Shown here piece after piece: positions 8,638-17,545 of a DNA stretch of 64,000 nt (its first letter is position 1; each line of letters starts with the position of its first letter). The translations under genes were made by a program, and so were the position numbers. The DNA comes from Ruania alkalisoli (GTDB lineage Bacteria > Actinomycetota > Actinomycetes > Actinomycetales > Beutenbergiaceae), in the NCBI RefSeq assembly GCF_014960965.1, contig NZ_CP063169.1:4001581-4065580 (forward strand), given 5' to 3'. The notes under the pieces are model-generated. The model saw only the letters and a list, made by a program, of their open reading frames with translations, was not told the DNA's origin and did no database searches.

Positions 8638-11046
8638 ATGCCGCGCGCACCGCATGAAGTCACAGACAACCGGACACGACGGCCGTGGCGGGCTCGAGGC
8701 GGAGCACTCCTCGCCGTCGTCGCTCTCATCGCCGCCGCGCTGGGAACGACGGCACCGTGGGCAGCCGCTCCCGCGAGCGCTGCTCCGGGCGACCCGTTCG
8801 ACGCAGCCGATCCGTTGGTCTTCGTGGGCCAGGAACAGCCGACGGGGCTCTACCAGGCGATCACCAATGCCGACGGCGAGGTGGAGTTCGAGACCGAGGG
8901 CCCCACGTCCCCAGTTACCTACAACGCACTGGCGTACAACACCGACGACAACTACCTGTACGCCATCGTCAACAGTGACGACAGCCAGGAGTTCCCCGAG
9001 GGGTCCTTAATCCGCATCGGGCAGGAGGGAGTCCTGACCCGCGTCGGCACGGAGACCTACAGCACGTCGATCGTCGGAGCCTTCGGTGACGACGGCTTGT
9101 ACTACAGCGCACGGCCCGAGAACGACGAGCTCCAGGTGATCGACGTCGCCACCGGCGCCCTGGTCGACACCATCGAGCTCAGCCAGCCGATGTACACGGC
9201 AGAGATCGGCGGACCCGACTTCGCGCTGCTCGATGGCTACTTCTGGGGAGCGGGCAGCGGGGCGATCACCCGCACCGATCCTGCGACCGGCGAGGTGACC
9301 TACTTCCCGGGCGTTTTCTCGGCAGACCTCGCGATTGCGGGTGCCGCCTGGACCTTCGGCAACGGCAACCTCGGCTTCTCATTCAACGCCTCCGGGAGCG
9401 TCATGCAGCTCGCGGTCGAGAACCCGGATGCCGACGCCCCGACCTTCACGGTGGTCAGCACCGGGCCTGGCCCGGCGAGCAACAACAACGACGGCGCCGC
9501 CTCACCCGGTCAGCCCACCGACCTCAGTGTGGACAAGACCGGCCCGGCAGCGCTCGTGCCTGGCGGCACGATCGAGTACACCATCACCGTGACGAACCAC
9601 GGCCCCGGCAACTCGTCCGGTTTCATCGTCAGTGACACGATCCCGGAGATGCTGCTCAACCCTGACACGGACGAACCGAACTGCACCGTCGCCGAGGGGA
9701 CCTTCACCTGCATCGGCGGACGGACCGAGGCTGGCACGTCGGTGGACTTCACCATCAGCGCCGAGGTCCCGGACGACCTCGACCCGCAGACGCTGGTCGA
9801 GAACACCGCGACTGTCTCCGCGAACGAGGAGGACCCGGACGAGGAGAACAACACCAGCACCTCCGGTGGCGCCGTCCCCGAGGTGCAACTCGAGAAGGAG
9901 GTCGCCTCGATCGAGGATGCCAACGGCAACGGCCTCACCGATACCGGTGACCTCGTCCACTACAACTTCACCGTCACCAACACCGGCCTGGTGGATCTGA
10001 GCGACATCGCGATCGAGGACCCGTTGCTCTCCGAGCCCGCCACCTGCCCGGTCACCGACCTTGCCGCCGGCGACAACACGGTCTGCACCGCCACCTACGC
10101 CCTGACCCAGGGCGACGTCGATGCCAGCTGGGTGGCGAACACGGCCACGGCAAGCGGTGTGCCCTCCGGGGCGGAGGAGCCGATCACCTCGGAGCCGTCG
10201 ACCACCGGCGTGGAGATCCCGGCAGAGCCGGAACTCACGATCACCAAGACGGCCGACCCGGCAACGGTCGACTCCTACGTCGTCGACCAGGACATCACCT
10301 ACACGTTCCTGGTGACCAACACCGGCAATGTCACCCAGACGCAGGTGGAGGTCGTCGAGGGCGAGTTCACCGGTAACGGCGACCTCGGCCCGATCACCTG
10401 CCCCGACGGCGCCGGCGACAGCCTGGCTCCCGGTGACAGCTTCGCGTGCACCGCCTCCTACACCCTCACGCAGGAGGACATCGACGCCGGATCGGTGGAG
10501 AACAGCGCGACAGCCACCGGCTTCCCGCCGGGAGGGGAGATCCCGATCGAGTCGCCCCCGTCGACGGTGACGATCCCGCCCCCGGCTGAGCCGGCCCTGA
10601 GCGTGGTGAAGACCTCCGACACGGTCAGCGTCCAGGAAGCCGGTCACGTGATCACCTACTCGTTCCTGGTGACCAACATCGGCAATGTCACGATCGAGGA
10701 CGTCACGATCGACGAAGGTGAGTTCACTGGTGCGGGCGAGCTGGAGCCGGTCACCTGCCCGGCAGCGGCCGCTGCCCTCGCTCCGGACGAGGAGGTCGTG
10801 TGCACCACGACCTACGAGGTGGTCGAGGCCGACCTCACCGGTGGCGAGCTCAGCAACACTGCGACCGCGACCGGCGCCACCCCGGGTGGTGACCCGGTGA
10901 CCTCACCGGAGTCGAGCACGACGACGGACACGGTGGCTCCGCTGCCCACCACCGGTTCCTCGGTGCTACCGATCGCCGCCATCGCCCTGCTGCTGGTGGG
11001 TGCGGGTACGGCGCTCGCGGTCGCACGCCGCCGCGGCGCGAACTGA
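8638..11046 (+). CDS. LPxTG-anchored surface protein with DUF11 repeats
   Basis: An 802-residue secreted protein. The ATG at 8638 is preceded by GGGGGAGG. The signal peptide has a basic head, a long hydrophobic core (ALLAVVALIAAALG) and an ASAAPG cleavage area. Residues of about 50-280 form a propeller-like region of the DUF6923 type (NALAYNTDDNYLYAI). Four DUF11-type modules follow, each about 110-120 residues, recognised by KT(A/S)D...ITYTFLVTNTGNVT and ENTATV or NTATA. The C-terminus is LPTTG, a membrane helix and a basic tail, a classic sortase signal. Probably an adhesin-like stalk. No sortase gene lies in the window. Confidence 0.85.
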   Translation: MPRAPHEVTDNRTRRPWRARGGALLAVVALIAAALGTTAPWAAAPASAAPGDPFDAADPLVFVGQEQPTGLYQAITNADGEVEFETEGPTSPVTYNALAYNTDDNYLYAIVNSDDSQEFPEGSLIRIGQEGVLTRVGTETYSTSIVGAFGDDGLYYSARPENDELQVIDVATGALVDTIELSQPMYTAEIGGPDFALLDGYFWGAGSGAITRTDPATGEVTYFPGVFSADLAIAGAAWTFGNGNLGFSFNASGSVMQLAVENPDADAPTFTVVSTGPGPASNNNDGAASPGQPTDLSVDKTGPAALVPGGTIEYTITVTNHGPGNSSGFIVSDTIPEMLLNPDTDEPNCTVAEGTFTCIGGRTEAGTSVDFTISAEVPDDLDPQTLVENTATVSANEEDPDEENNTSTSGGAVPEVQLEKEVASIEDANGNGLTDTGDLVHYNFTVTNTGLVDLSDIAIEDPLLSEPATCPVTDLAAGDNTVCTATYALTQGDVDASWVANTATASGVPSGAEEPITSEPSTTGVEIPAEPELTITKTADPATVDSYVVDQDITYTFLVTNTGNVTQTQVEVVEGEFTGNGDLGPITCPDGAGDSLAPGDSFACTASYTLTQEDIDAGSVENSATATGFPPGGEIPIESPPSTVTIPPPAEPALSVVKTSDTVSVQEAGHVITYSFLVTNIGNVTIEDVTIDEGEFTGAGELEPVTCPAAAAALAPDEEVVCTTTYEVVEADLTGGELSNTATATGATPGGDPVTSPESSTTTDTVAPLPTTGSSVLPIAAIALLLVGAGTALAVARRRGAN

Positions 11047-11050
11047 GATG

Positions 11051-11083
11051 GTCCCGGTCCGCGTCGCTGACGCGGACCGGGAC
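11051..11083 (+). terminator. hairpin terminator after the DUF11 protein
   Basis: GTCCCGGTCCGCGTC (11051-11065) pairs perfectly with 11069-11083 over a 3-base loop, starting 4 bases after the stop codon. No T-tract follows. Confidence 0.8.
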
Positions 11084-11240
11084 AGTCGCAGACTTACCTC
11101 CGCCCGCGCATCCGCTGAGGGTACGCGGGCGGACCCATGCCTGGCCAGCCTCAAGTCTGGCTCGCACAGTCGCAGCCGGCGACCCCGAGCACCGCTCACT
11201 CCGAGGGCCGGACCCTTCCTAGGCTGCGCTCAGCTGCCGG

Positions 11241-11843
11241 TCAGGAAGTCCGCACCAGCGGTCGCCACTGGTGCGGTTCGAGCGCCGGGACTTCGCGGGC
11301 GGCGAGCCCGGCCCGGGCACGGCTGTGAGCGATGACCTCCTCGAGCAACCGATGCAGCCGCTCGTCCGGATCCGGCACACACGCCTCCGCGATTCCCCGG
11401 ACGGCGATCTCCGTGATCGCGATCGCGGAGGAGTCCCGCACATCCGGGCGCGCGATGCGCCGCGCGAACGTCGTCGCCCAACTGCGCAAGGCTGCGTACT
11501 CCGCGAGTTTCGCGCGCGCCCACCCCACCACTGCTGGCTGCGCCGGAGTGGTGTAGCGGCCGAACTCTCCCACCGTGCGACCGATGCCAACGGCCAGAGC
11601 ACGCTGCCGGGACTCCGACGCCACCGGCAGGGCGTGGACCGCCGCGATCAACGCGATCTCGTCCTCGAGCCCACGCCCGAGATCACGCAGCCCGATCACC
11701 CCGGGGATGAGCGCCGCCAGGCGCGGACGAGCCGCATCGCTGGTGAGGTCGTTCACCAGGCGGGCCAGGTGGGCGAGGGACTCATCGGTACACGCGGGCG
11801 CATCGCTCCAGGCTTCACCCGCCAGGAACGAGGCGAGTTCCAT
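11241..11843 (-). CDS. conserved actinobacterial hypothetical protein
   Basis: A 200-residue, mostly helical, Ala-rich protein beginning MELASFLAGEAWSDAP. It has no membrane segment and no catalytic motif that I recognise. I recall proteins with this N-terminus (MELASFLAGE...HLARxVND) as common unnamed actinobacterial proteins, which is why I chose the ATG at 11843 over longer readings up to 12050. No strong ribosome site is visible. It stands alone on the minus strand, between the hairpin of the DUF11 gene and the Rsm22-like gene. Function unknown. Confidence 0.65.
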   Translation of the reverse strand: MELASFLAGEAWSDAPACTDESLAHLARLVNDLTSDAARPRLAALIPGVIGLRDLGRGLEDEIALIAAVHALPVASESRQRALAVGIGRTVGEFGRYTTPAQPAVVGWARAKLAEYAALRSWATTFARRIARPDVRDSSAIAITEIAVRGIAEACVPDPDERLHRLLEEVIAHSRARAGLAAREVPALEPHQWRPLVRTS

Positions 11844-12077
11844 GAAGCACGCACCGCGGCGAGGGTTGCGGTGGCGGCCTCTCGCGAGCATCGGCATCGA
11901 TGCAGACATCGACACTGTGGCGGACATTCTCGACACCTCCAGCAGACGGCTGACCACCAGTGTCCAACTGTTCGGTCGCTCCCGCCACAGGAGGGCGACC
12001 AGTCGGTCGAGAAGCGAGCGGGCTGCGGGCCAAGCCGGCACGCGGGTCACCGTGCGGCGAACACTTCCTTACACCTG

Positions 12078-13142
12078 CTAGGCATCCTCACCTGCAGGAT
12101 CCCACCCCTGCCCCCACGCGACCTTCCGCGCAGCCCGGAACGCCGCCTTGTCACGTTTGGAGACGGTCACCTCACGTGCCCGACCGTCGGACTCGCACAG
12201 CTGCAGCCGCACATGACCAGGTCGCACCTGCGGATGGCGCAGCACCCGGGCCGCGGCCGGCTGTACCGGGAGCCGGGTGGCTGCGACGTAGGCGAACTTC
12301 TCATCCTCGAACCCGCGCGAACCCCCCTTGGCCTGCCGGTGGGCAGCCGTACGCTCAAGCCGGGCCGCGGCGTGACACCAATCGCCCGGTCCGAGCGGGC
12401 AAGCGAGCTCGTGCGGGCACGGTGCGGCGATCCTCATCCCAGCCTCGAGCAGGCGTTCGCGCGCACGGAGCACGCGGGCGTACCCGGCCGGGGTACCCGG
12501 TTCCACCACCAGCACCGTGCCGGCGCTGCGCGCCAGCCGATCCACGACGGCGTCCCTGCCCTGCGCGTCCAGCTCACCCAGGACGTAGCCGGCCAGAGCG
12601 AGCCCCGCAGTACCGTCCGCTTTCCGGGCAGCCTCTTCTGCACCTGACCCCACCTCGCCTGGCCGAGCCGCAACTGGATCAGCCGCACCCGGACCGTCTG
12701 CATGTGAACCCGTCCGGTCCAGACGGAGGTCCTGTCGGTCCACCTCGACGGGCGCCTCCGCGAGCATCCTCACCGCGAGGTCCAGTGCGTCGGTGGCATA
12801 GTCGGCGAGGGTGACGGCCGAGAGCGAGTCAAAGGTGTCGATCGCTGCCCAGGTCATCGCGCCGGTCCCCGCTCCGAGATCCAGCACCCGGGACGGTTCC
12901 AGGGAGGGCACTGCCATGGCCAGCTCAGCGAGTGCTGCTCGGGCGGCCGCGAACGTGGCGGGCATCCGGGCGAGCACGTAGGCGACGGCCCGCAACCGCG
13001 AGTCCATGATGGGCTGCGCCGCTGGCTGATCGGCGAGGTACCGCCTGCTGAGGGCCTGCGCAGCCCGGTGCAGGTCCGCAGCTGGGTGCTCGGCCGTGAC
13101 CGAGGAGGTCGCGGCCACGAGTGCGGCGGGGAGCGGGTGCAC
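12078..13142 (-). CDS. Rsm22-family small-ribosomal-subunit methyltransferase-like protein
   Basis: A 354-residue SAM-dependent methyltransferase fold. VLDLGAGTGAMTWAA is the SAM-binding motif, and VLVVEPGTPAGY follows later. The C-terminal part carries PCPHELACPLGPGDWCH, a Cys/His cluster, and SRGFEDEKFAYVAAT, both typical of the Rsm22 family, whose mitochondrial members act in small-subunit assembly. In between lies a low-complexity insert rich in A, G, D and P. I chose the GTG at 13142 (VHPLPAALVAATSS); a longer reading to 13232 adds a basic stretch with no family match. It diverges from the CP-ATP-grasp gene. Confidence 0.72.
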   Translation of the reverse strand: MHPLPAALVAATSSVTAEHPAADLHRAAQALSRRYLADQPAAQPIMDSRLRAVAYVLARMPATFAAARAALAELAMAVPSLEPSRVLDLGAGTGAMTWAAIDTFDSLSAVTLADYATDALDLAVRMLAEAPVEVDRQDLRLDRTGSHADGPGAADPVAARPGEVGSGAEEAARKADGTAGLALAGYVLGELDAQGRDAVVDRLARSAGTVLVVEPGTPAGYARVLRARERLLEAGMRIAAPCPHELACPLGPGDWCHAAARLERTAAHRQAKGGSRGFEDEKFAYVAATRLPVQPAAARVLRHPQVRPGHVRLQLCESDGRAREVTVSKRDKAAFRAARKVAWGQGWDPAGEDA

Positions 13143-13343
13143 CGGCCCAGTATGGCCTGCCCTGCGGCGCACTCCGCCCCCCGGCAGTGCGATCACACCC
13201 GCAGTCCTAGACACCCGCGGTGCCACCAGCACCAGTCATCGCCGGTCAAGGATGCGCCAAACCAGGCTCGCGCGCATGGGCACGATCTTTGCCGACGCAT
13301 TACACTACGGGGGTCGGCGAACCAAGCGAGAGAGTGGAGCACT

Positions 13344-15950
13344 GTGCCCGACCTCCTCGCCTCCTACCGTGCCGCGGGCCCGGGGCACGACGAGATGCTG
13401 CAGTCCACCGGTGCTGCGCGCGCGGCATGGGACCAGATGGCCGACCTCGCCCAGGTGCAGTCCTGGGAGCAACTGGCCGAACGCCGTCAGGAAGTGGCCC
13501 TCCTCCTGGAGGACCACGGTGTCCGGTTCGGCATCGGGGGCGATGCCGAAGCCCAGACGCCCGGTGCGGCCAGGCCAGACGGGACGGGTGGGACGGCTGG
13601 GACGACTGGGAACTCGACCGGTCAGACGACAGCCACGACCGACTCGCCCTGGCAGCTCGACCCCCTGCCGGTGATCCTGGACGAGCTCGAGTGGGCGCAG
13701 GTGGAGACCGCTCTGCGCCAGCGCGCGATGCTGCTGGATGCGATCCTCACCGACCTCTACGGCCCACGGCGCCTCATCGGTGACGCGGCGCTTCCGCCAG
13801 AACTGGTCCTCGCCCACCCGGGGTTCCTGCGGGCCGCGGAAGGGATTGCCATTCCCGGCCCCCATCAGCTGTTCCTGTACGCGGCGGACCTCGCGCGCAA
13901 CGCCGATGGCTCCTGGGTGGCTCTGTCGGACCGCACCCAGGCTCCGTCGGGTCTCGGCTTCGCGATGGAGGACCGGCGCGTGGTCTCCCAGGTGCTGGCC
14001 GGCTCCTACCGCCAGGCACGGATCCGGCGAATGGGGCCGTTCTACCACGCGATGCGGACCGCACTGCAGGAGGTCGCGCCGGCCGGGGGTGATGCTCCAC
14101 GTATCGCCCTGCTCACCCCGGGACCGTACTCGGAAACGGCATTCGACCAGGGCTACCTCGCCACCATGCTCGGCCTGCCGCTGGTCGAGGGGGAGGATCT
14201 CGTCGTCTCCGACGGCCGGCTGTGGATGCGTTCGCTCGGCGGCCTCGAACCGGTGGACGTGCTGATCCGGCGGGTGGACGCCGAGTTCTGCGACCCGCTG
14301 GACCTGCGGGGCGACTCGGTGCTCGGCGTCCCTGGTCTGGTGCAGGCCGCCCGCAGCGGCGCTGTGACCGTGGTGAACCCGTTCGGCGCCGGCGTGCTCG
14401 AGAACCCGGCCCTGATGACCTTCCTACCGCGCCTGTGCCGGCAGGTACTTGGTGAGGAGCTGCTGCTCGGCTCCGCCGCGACGTACTGGTGCGGTGAGCG
14501 CAGCATGTGCTCGCACGTGATCGCCAACCTGGATCGCCTGGTGATCCGACAGACCGTCCCGGGTGGGTACCAGCGCAACGGCTGGGAACTGACGGTGGCC
14601 GAGCGGGCCGACCTGGCGACCATGATCGCGGCGGACCCGCACCGGTGGGTGGGGCAGGAGCCGGTGGACGCCTCCACCACGCCGACGATCGGGGAGGAGA
14701 GCCTGCAGGCCCGTCCGACGACGTTGCGCACTTTCACGCTCGCCCGGCCCTCGGGGTATCAGGTGCTTTCCGGCGGGCTCGCCCGCGTCGACCTCGACGA
14801 GCGGCACGAACGCTTGGACCACGCACCACGCTCGCCTATGGCGGGTGCAGCCGCGAAGGACGTGTGGATCCTCTCCGCCGAACCGCAGCCGGTGCAGGAC
14901 CCGTGGCTCACCGACGATGGCGCCCCCTATCACCCGACCGTGCCGGCGATCTCCCCTGGCGCTGCGGAGGATCTGTTCTGGTTCGGTCGCTACAGCGAGC
15001 GAGCCGAGGCCACCGTCCGGCTCGTGCGTGCAGTGGCCGACCGGTGGGAGGACTACCACCTGACCCCGCACAGTGCGGGCGGCCGGTCGTTGGAGATCCT
15101 GATGACGGCGCTGGCTGGCGTGACCACTGATGCCGGCCTGGATGACGTGGTGCTTGACGAACGACGACCGGGATCGGTCGCCTTCGCTGTCGCCCATGCC
15201 GTGCGGGCGGCGACCGGGGTACGCGACCAACTCTCCGGTGACACCTGGATCGCACTGTCGGCGGCCGAGCGTGCCCTCGCTCGGGGCCGGTCGCGGCGTG
15301 CCCGCACCGTTGGACCGGAGCTGGAACTGGACGGGGTTCTCACCCGGACGCTGGAGGCATTGCTCGCCCTCGCCGGCATCGGCAACGAGGCGATGATGCG
15401 CGATGTCGGCTGGGCCCTGATGGACGTGGGCCGGCGGCTCGAACGCGCCCAGCACTTGGTACAGGTGCTGGCAGCCACGGTGACGGTGCGGCGCGATCGC
15501 GTGGTGGACTCGATGGTGCTGGAATCGGTGCTGATCGCACACGAGTCGGTGATCAGCTACCGGCGGCGTTCCCAGACGACGGCGCGGCTGGAGGCGTTCC
15601 TCGAGCTGTTGCTGATGGACTCCCGCAACCCCCGCTCACTCGCCCACCAGCTCACCACGCTGCGCACGGACCTGGACTCGTTGCCGACGGCCGCGCACAA
15701 CGCCCAGGTGCGCGACCAGTTGCTGGCGGACCTGGGGGATCTGCTGGCGGAGCAAGATGCGGCCGCTCTGGCCGCTACCGACCCTGCTGGTGACCGCCGC
15801 CGGCTGGCGGAGCTGCTGGAATCGTTGGACTGGCGGCTACGTGATCTGGGGGAGGAGATCGCCCGGGTGCACTTCGCCCACCCGGTGCCGATCCAGTGGG
15901 CCGACGCAGCCGGCACCTGGGTTCCCCGCCGTGAGGAGGTGACCTCATGA
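13344..15950 (+). CDS. circularly permuted ATP-grasp / alpha-E fusion protein
   Basis: An 868-residue fusion. The first 530 or so residues are a circularly permuted type 2 ATP-grasp (DUF404/DUF407), beginning VPDLLASYRAAGPGHDEM. The rest, from about residue 545 (DLFWFGRYSERAEATVRL), is the all-helical alpha-E (DUF403) domain. In many bacteria these are separate neighbours of a transglutaminase-like gene; here they are fused, and the transglutaminase gene follows with an ATGA overlap. Family knowledge suggests peptide-bond or amide ligation coupled to a peptidase, with substrate unknown. The GTG at 13344 follows GGAG. TACACT at 13301-13306 is a plausible -10. A 9-base tandem repeat encodes a Gly/Thr linker near residue 80. 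Confidence 0.85.
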   Translation: MPDLLASYRAAGPGHDEMLQSTGAARAAWDQMADLAQVQSWEQLAERRQEVALLLEDHGVRFGIGGDAEAQTPGAARPDGTGGTAGTTGNSTGQTTATTDSPWQLDPLPVILDELEWAQVETALRQRAMLLDAILTDLYGPRRLIGDAALPPELVLAHPGFLRAAEGIAIPGPHQLFLYAADLARNADGSWVALSDRTQAPSGLGFAMEDRRVVSQVLAGSYRQARIRRMGPFYHAMRTALQEVAPAGGDAPRIALLTPGPYSETAFDQGYLATMLGLPLVEGEDLVVSDGRLWMRSLGGLEPVDVLIRRVDAEFCDPLDLRGDSVLGVPGLVQAARSGAVTVVNPFGAGVLENPALMTFLPRLCRQVLGEELLLGSAATYWCGERSMCSHVIANLDRLVIRQTVPGGYQRNGWELTVAERADLATMIAADPHRWVGQEPVDASTTPTIGEESLQARPTTLRTFTLARPSGYQVLSGGLARVDLDERHERLDHAPRSPMAGAAAKDVWILSAEPQPVQDPWLTDDGAPYHPTVPAISPGAAEDLFWFGRYSERAEATVRLVRAVADRWEDYHLTPHSAGGRSLEILMTALAGVTTDAGLDDVVLDERRPGSVAFAVAHAVRAATGVRDQLSGDTWIALSAAERALARGRSRRARTVGPELELDGVLTRTLEALLALAGIGNEAMMRDVGWALMDVGRRLERAQHLVQVLAATVTVRRDRVVDSMVLESVLIAHESVISYRRRSQTTARLEAFLELLLMDSRNPRSLAHQLTTLRTDLDSLPTAAHNAQVRDQLLADLGDLLAEQDAAALAATDPAGDRRRLAELLESLDWRLRDLGEEIARVHFAHPVPIQWADAAGTWVPRREEVTS
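13581..13616 (+). repeat. 9-bp in-frame tandem repeat
   Basis: Four units of GGGACGGCT-like sequence (GGGACGGGT, GGGACGGCT, GGGACGACT, GGGAACTCG). They encode part of a Gly/Thr-rich linker (GTGGTAGTTGNS) in the CP-ATP-grasp protein and are probably length-variable by slippage. Confidence 0.6.
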
Positions 15951-17005
15951 GCACCGGCGACGGAAGCGCACCCCAGGCGCGCGCGGCAGAAACGACCCGG
16001 CACTATCGCCTGACGCACACCACGACCTACCGGTATCCGGCGGCCGTGACGTCCTCCTACGGCCGGGCCACGCTGCTGCCACGCCCTGGTGGGGGTCAGC
16101 AGGTGCACAGCAGCGGGCTGGTGATCGACCCAGTCCCGGACGTCGTCGCCGAGCACCGGGACTTCGCCGGCAACCGGTCGGGGTTCTTCCACGTCACCAC
16201 CGAGCACGAGGTGCTGCGGGTGGTCAGCCACGCGGTGATCACCACAGGCCGGCGCCGCAGCGACATCGCACGCCTGCCCACCACCGGCTGGGAGGAGGTC
16301 GCCCAATTGGTGCGCACGATCCGGATGGGTGCGCCCGGTACGAGCCGGGACAACCCGAACACCGTGGTGGCGATCGCCGATGCACGGTTGCCTTCTGCGA
16401 TGGTCGACACCGACGAGAGCGTGCGTGAGTACGCCCAGGAGTCCTTCACCCCCGGGCGCCCGCTGGTCGAGGTCATCATGGAGCTGACGCACCGCATCAA
16501 CACCGACTTCACCTACGCCCCCGGCTCCACCTCGGTGAGTTCGCGACTGCCGGAGGTGCTCGCCGGGCGCAAGGGTGTCTGCCAGGACTTCGCGCACCTA
16601 CTCATCGGGTGCATGCGGTCGATGGGCCTGGCAGCACGGTATGTCTCCGGCTACATCGAGACGCGTCCACCTCCGGGGAAGCCGAAGTTGCGCGGGGTGG
16701 ACGCCTCGCACGCGTGGGCGGCGGTCTGGCTGCCTGACGGCGGATGGGTGCAGGTAGACCCGACCAATGACCAGGTGGTCGACAGCCGGTACGTGACGAT
16801 CGGCTGGGGCCGGGACTATCGCGATGTCGCCCCGTTGCGTGGCATCGTGTTCACCGACGGCTCCGGTTCGCAGCTGGACGTGGGCGTGGACCTCTGGCCC
16901 CTTGACGGCGGCGAGGTGGCCGGTGCGGTGGCTGAGGTGGACGATCTCACCGCTGAGTGGCGAGACGGCTGCGGCACCACGACAGGACGAAGGAGTGCAG
17001 ATTGA
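15947..17005 (+). CDS. transglutaminase-like cysteine peptidase family protein
   Basis: A 352-residue protein with an N-terminal bacterial transglutaminase-associated beta domain (YRLTHTTTYRYPAAV) and a C-terminal papain-like core. The catalytic triad is visible as C212 (GRKGVCQDFAHL), H255 (DASHAW) and D271 (VQVDPTND). The start overlaps the stop of the ATP-grasp/alpha-E gene (ATGA), so the two are translationally coupled. This matches the widespread CP-ATP-grasp / alpha-E / transglutaminase module, thought to build or trim an unknown peptide. No signal peptide is visible, so it probably acts in the cytoplasm. Confidence 0.88.
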   Translation: MSTGDGSAPQARAAETTRHYRLTHTTTYRYPAAVTSSYGRATLLPRPGGGQQVHSSGLVIDPVPDVVAEHRDFAGNRSGFFHVTTEHEVLRVVSHAVITTGRRRSDIARLPTTGWEEVAQLVRTIRMGAPGTSRDNPNTVVAIADARLPSAMVDTDESVREYAQESFTPGRPLVEVIMELTHRINTDFTYAPGSTSVSSRLPEVLAGRKGVCQDFAHLLIGCMRSMGLAARYVSGYIETRPPPGKPKLRGVDASHAWAAVWLPDGGWVQVDPTNDQVVDSRYVTIGWGRDYRDVAPLRGIVFTDGSGSQLDVGVDLWPLDGGEVAGAVAEVDDLTAEWRDGCGTTTGRRSAD

Positions 17006-17466
17006 TGGCGATCGCGACGAACACCCGAGTGGGACGAGCCGAGTTGGAGGAGTTCCTGCGGCCCCGGCATCGCGGGATCGTGATGACTCTCAGGTCTGAC
17101 GGCGGACCGCAGCTCTCCCCCGTGGCCTGCGGTCTGGACAACGAGGGCCGTCTGGTGGTCTCCACCTACCCGGACCGAGCGAAGGCGAACAATGTGCGTG
17201 CCCGCGAGCAGGTGGCTGTGTGCGTGCTCTCCGACGAGTGGAACGGCCCCTGGGTGCAGGTGGAGGGTGCCGGCGAGATCATCGACCCACCGGATTCGGT
17301 GGAACCACTGGTGGAGTACTACCGGGCCGTGGCTGGGGAACACCCGGACTGGGACGAATACCGGGAGGCGATGGTGCGTCAGGGCAAATCGCTGTTGCGG
17401 CTGACCATCACGCGTTGGGGCCCGATCGCGACGGGCGGGTTCCCGGCACACGTGGCACCCTCCTGA
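17005..17466 (+). CDS. PPOX-class (pyridoxamine-phosphate-oxidase-like) flavin or F420-binding protein
   Basis: A 153-residue split-barrel protein. Signature parts are FLRPRHRGIVMTLRSDGGPQLSPV near the N-terminus and LVVSTYPDRAKANNVRA, close to the actinobacterial F420-dependent PPOX subgroup. The ATG at 17005 shares one base with the preceding stop (TGATG) and has AAGGAG about 10 bases upstream, so it ends the ATP-grasp/transglutaminase operon. Cofactor (FMN, F420 or heme) and substrate cannot be decided from sequence. Confidence 0.85.
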   Translation: MAIATNTRVGRAELEEFLRPRHRGIVMTLRSDGGPQLSPVACGLDNEGRLVVSTYPDRAKANNVRAREQVAVCVLSDEWNGPWVQVEGAGEIIDPPDSVEPLVEYYRAVAGEHPDWDEYREAMVRQGKSLLRLTITRWGPIATGGFPAHVAPS

Positions 17467-17545
17467 GACGATCCCTTGCGAGCTCACGTCTGACGTTGCC
17501 CTCCTGGCGGCCACCTCCTGACTCGTGGCGCCAACGCCCCGGCGC

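Noticed and set aside
14424-15542. A 372-codon open frame on the minus strand
   Set aside because: It is antisense to the CP-ATP-grasp/alpha-E gene; His/Arg-rich translation without motifs.
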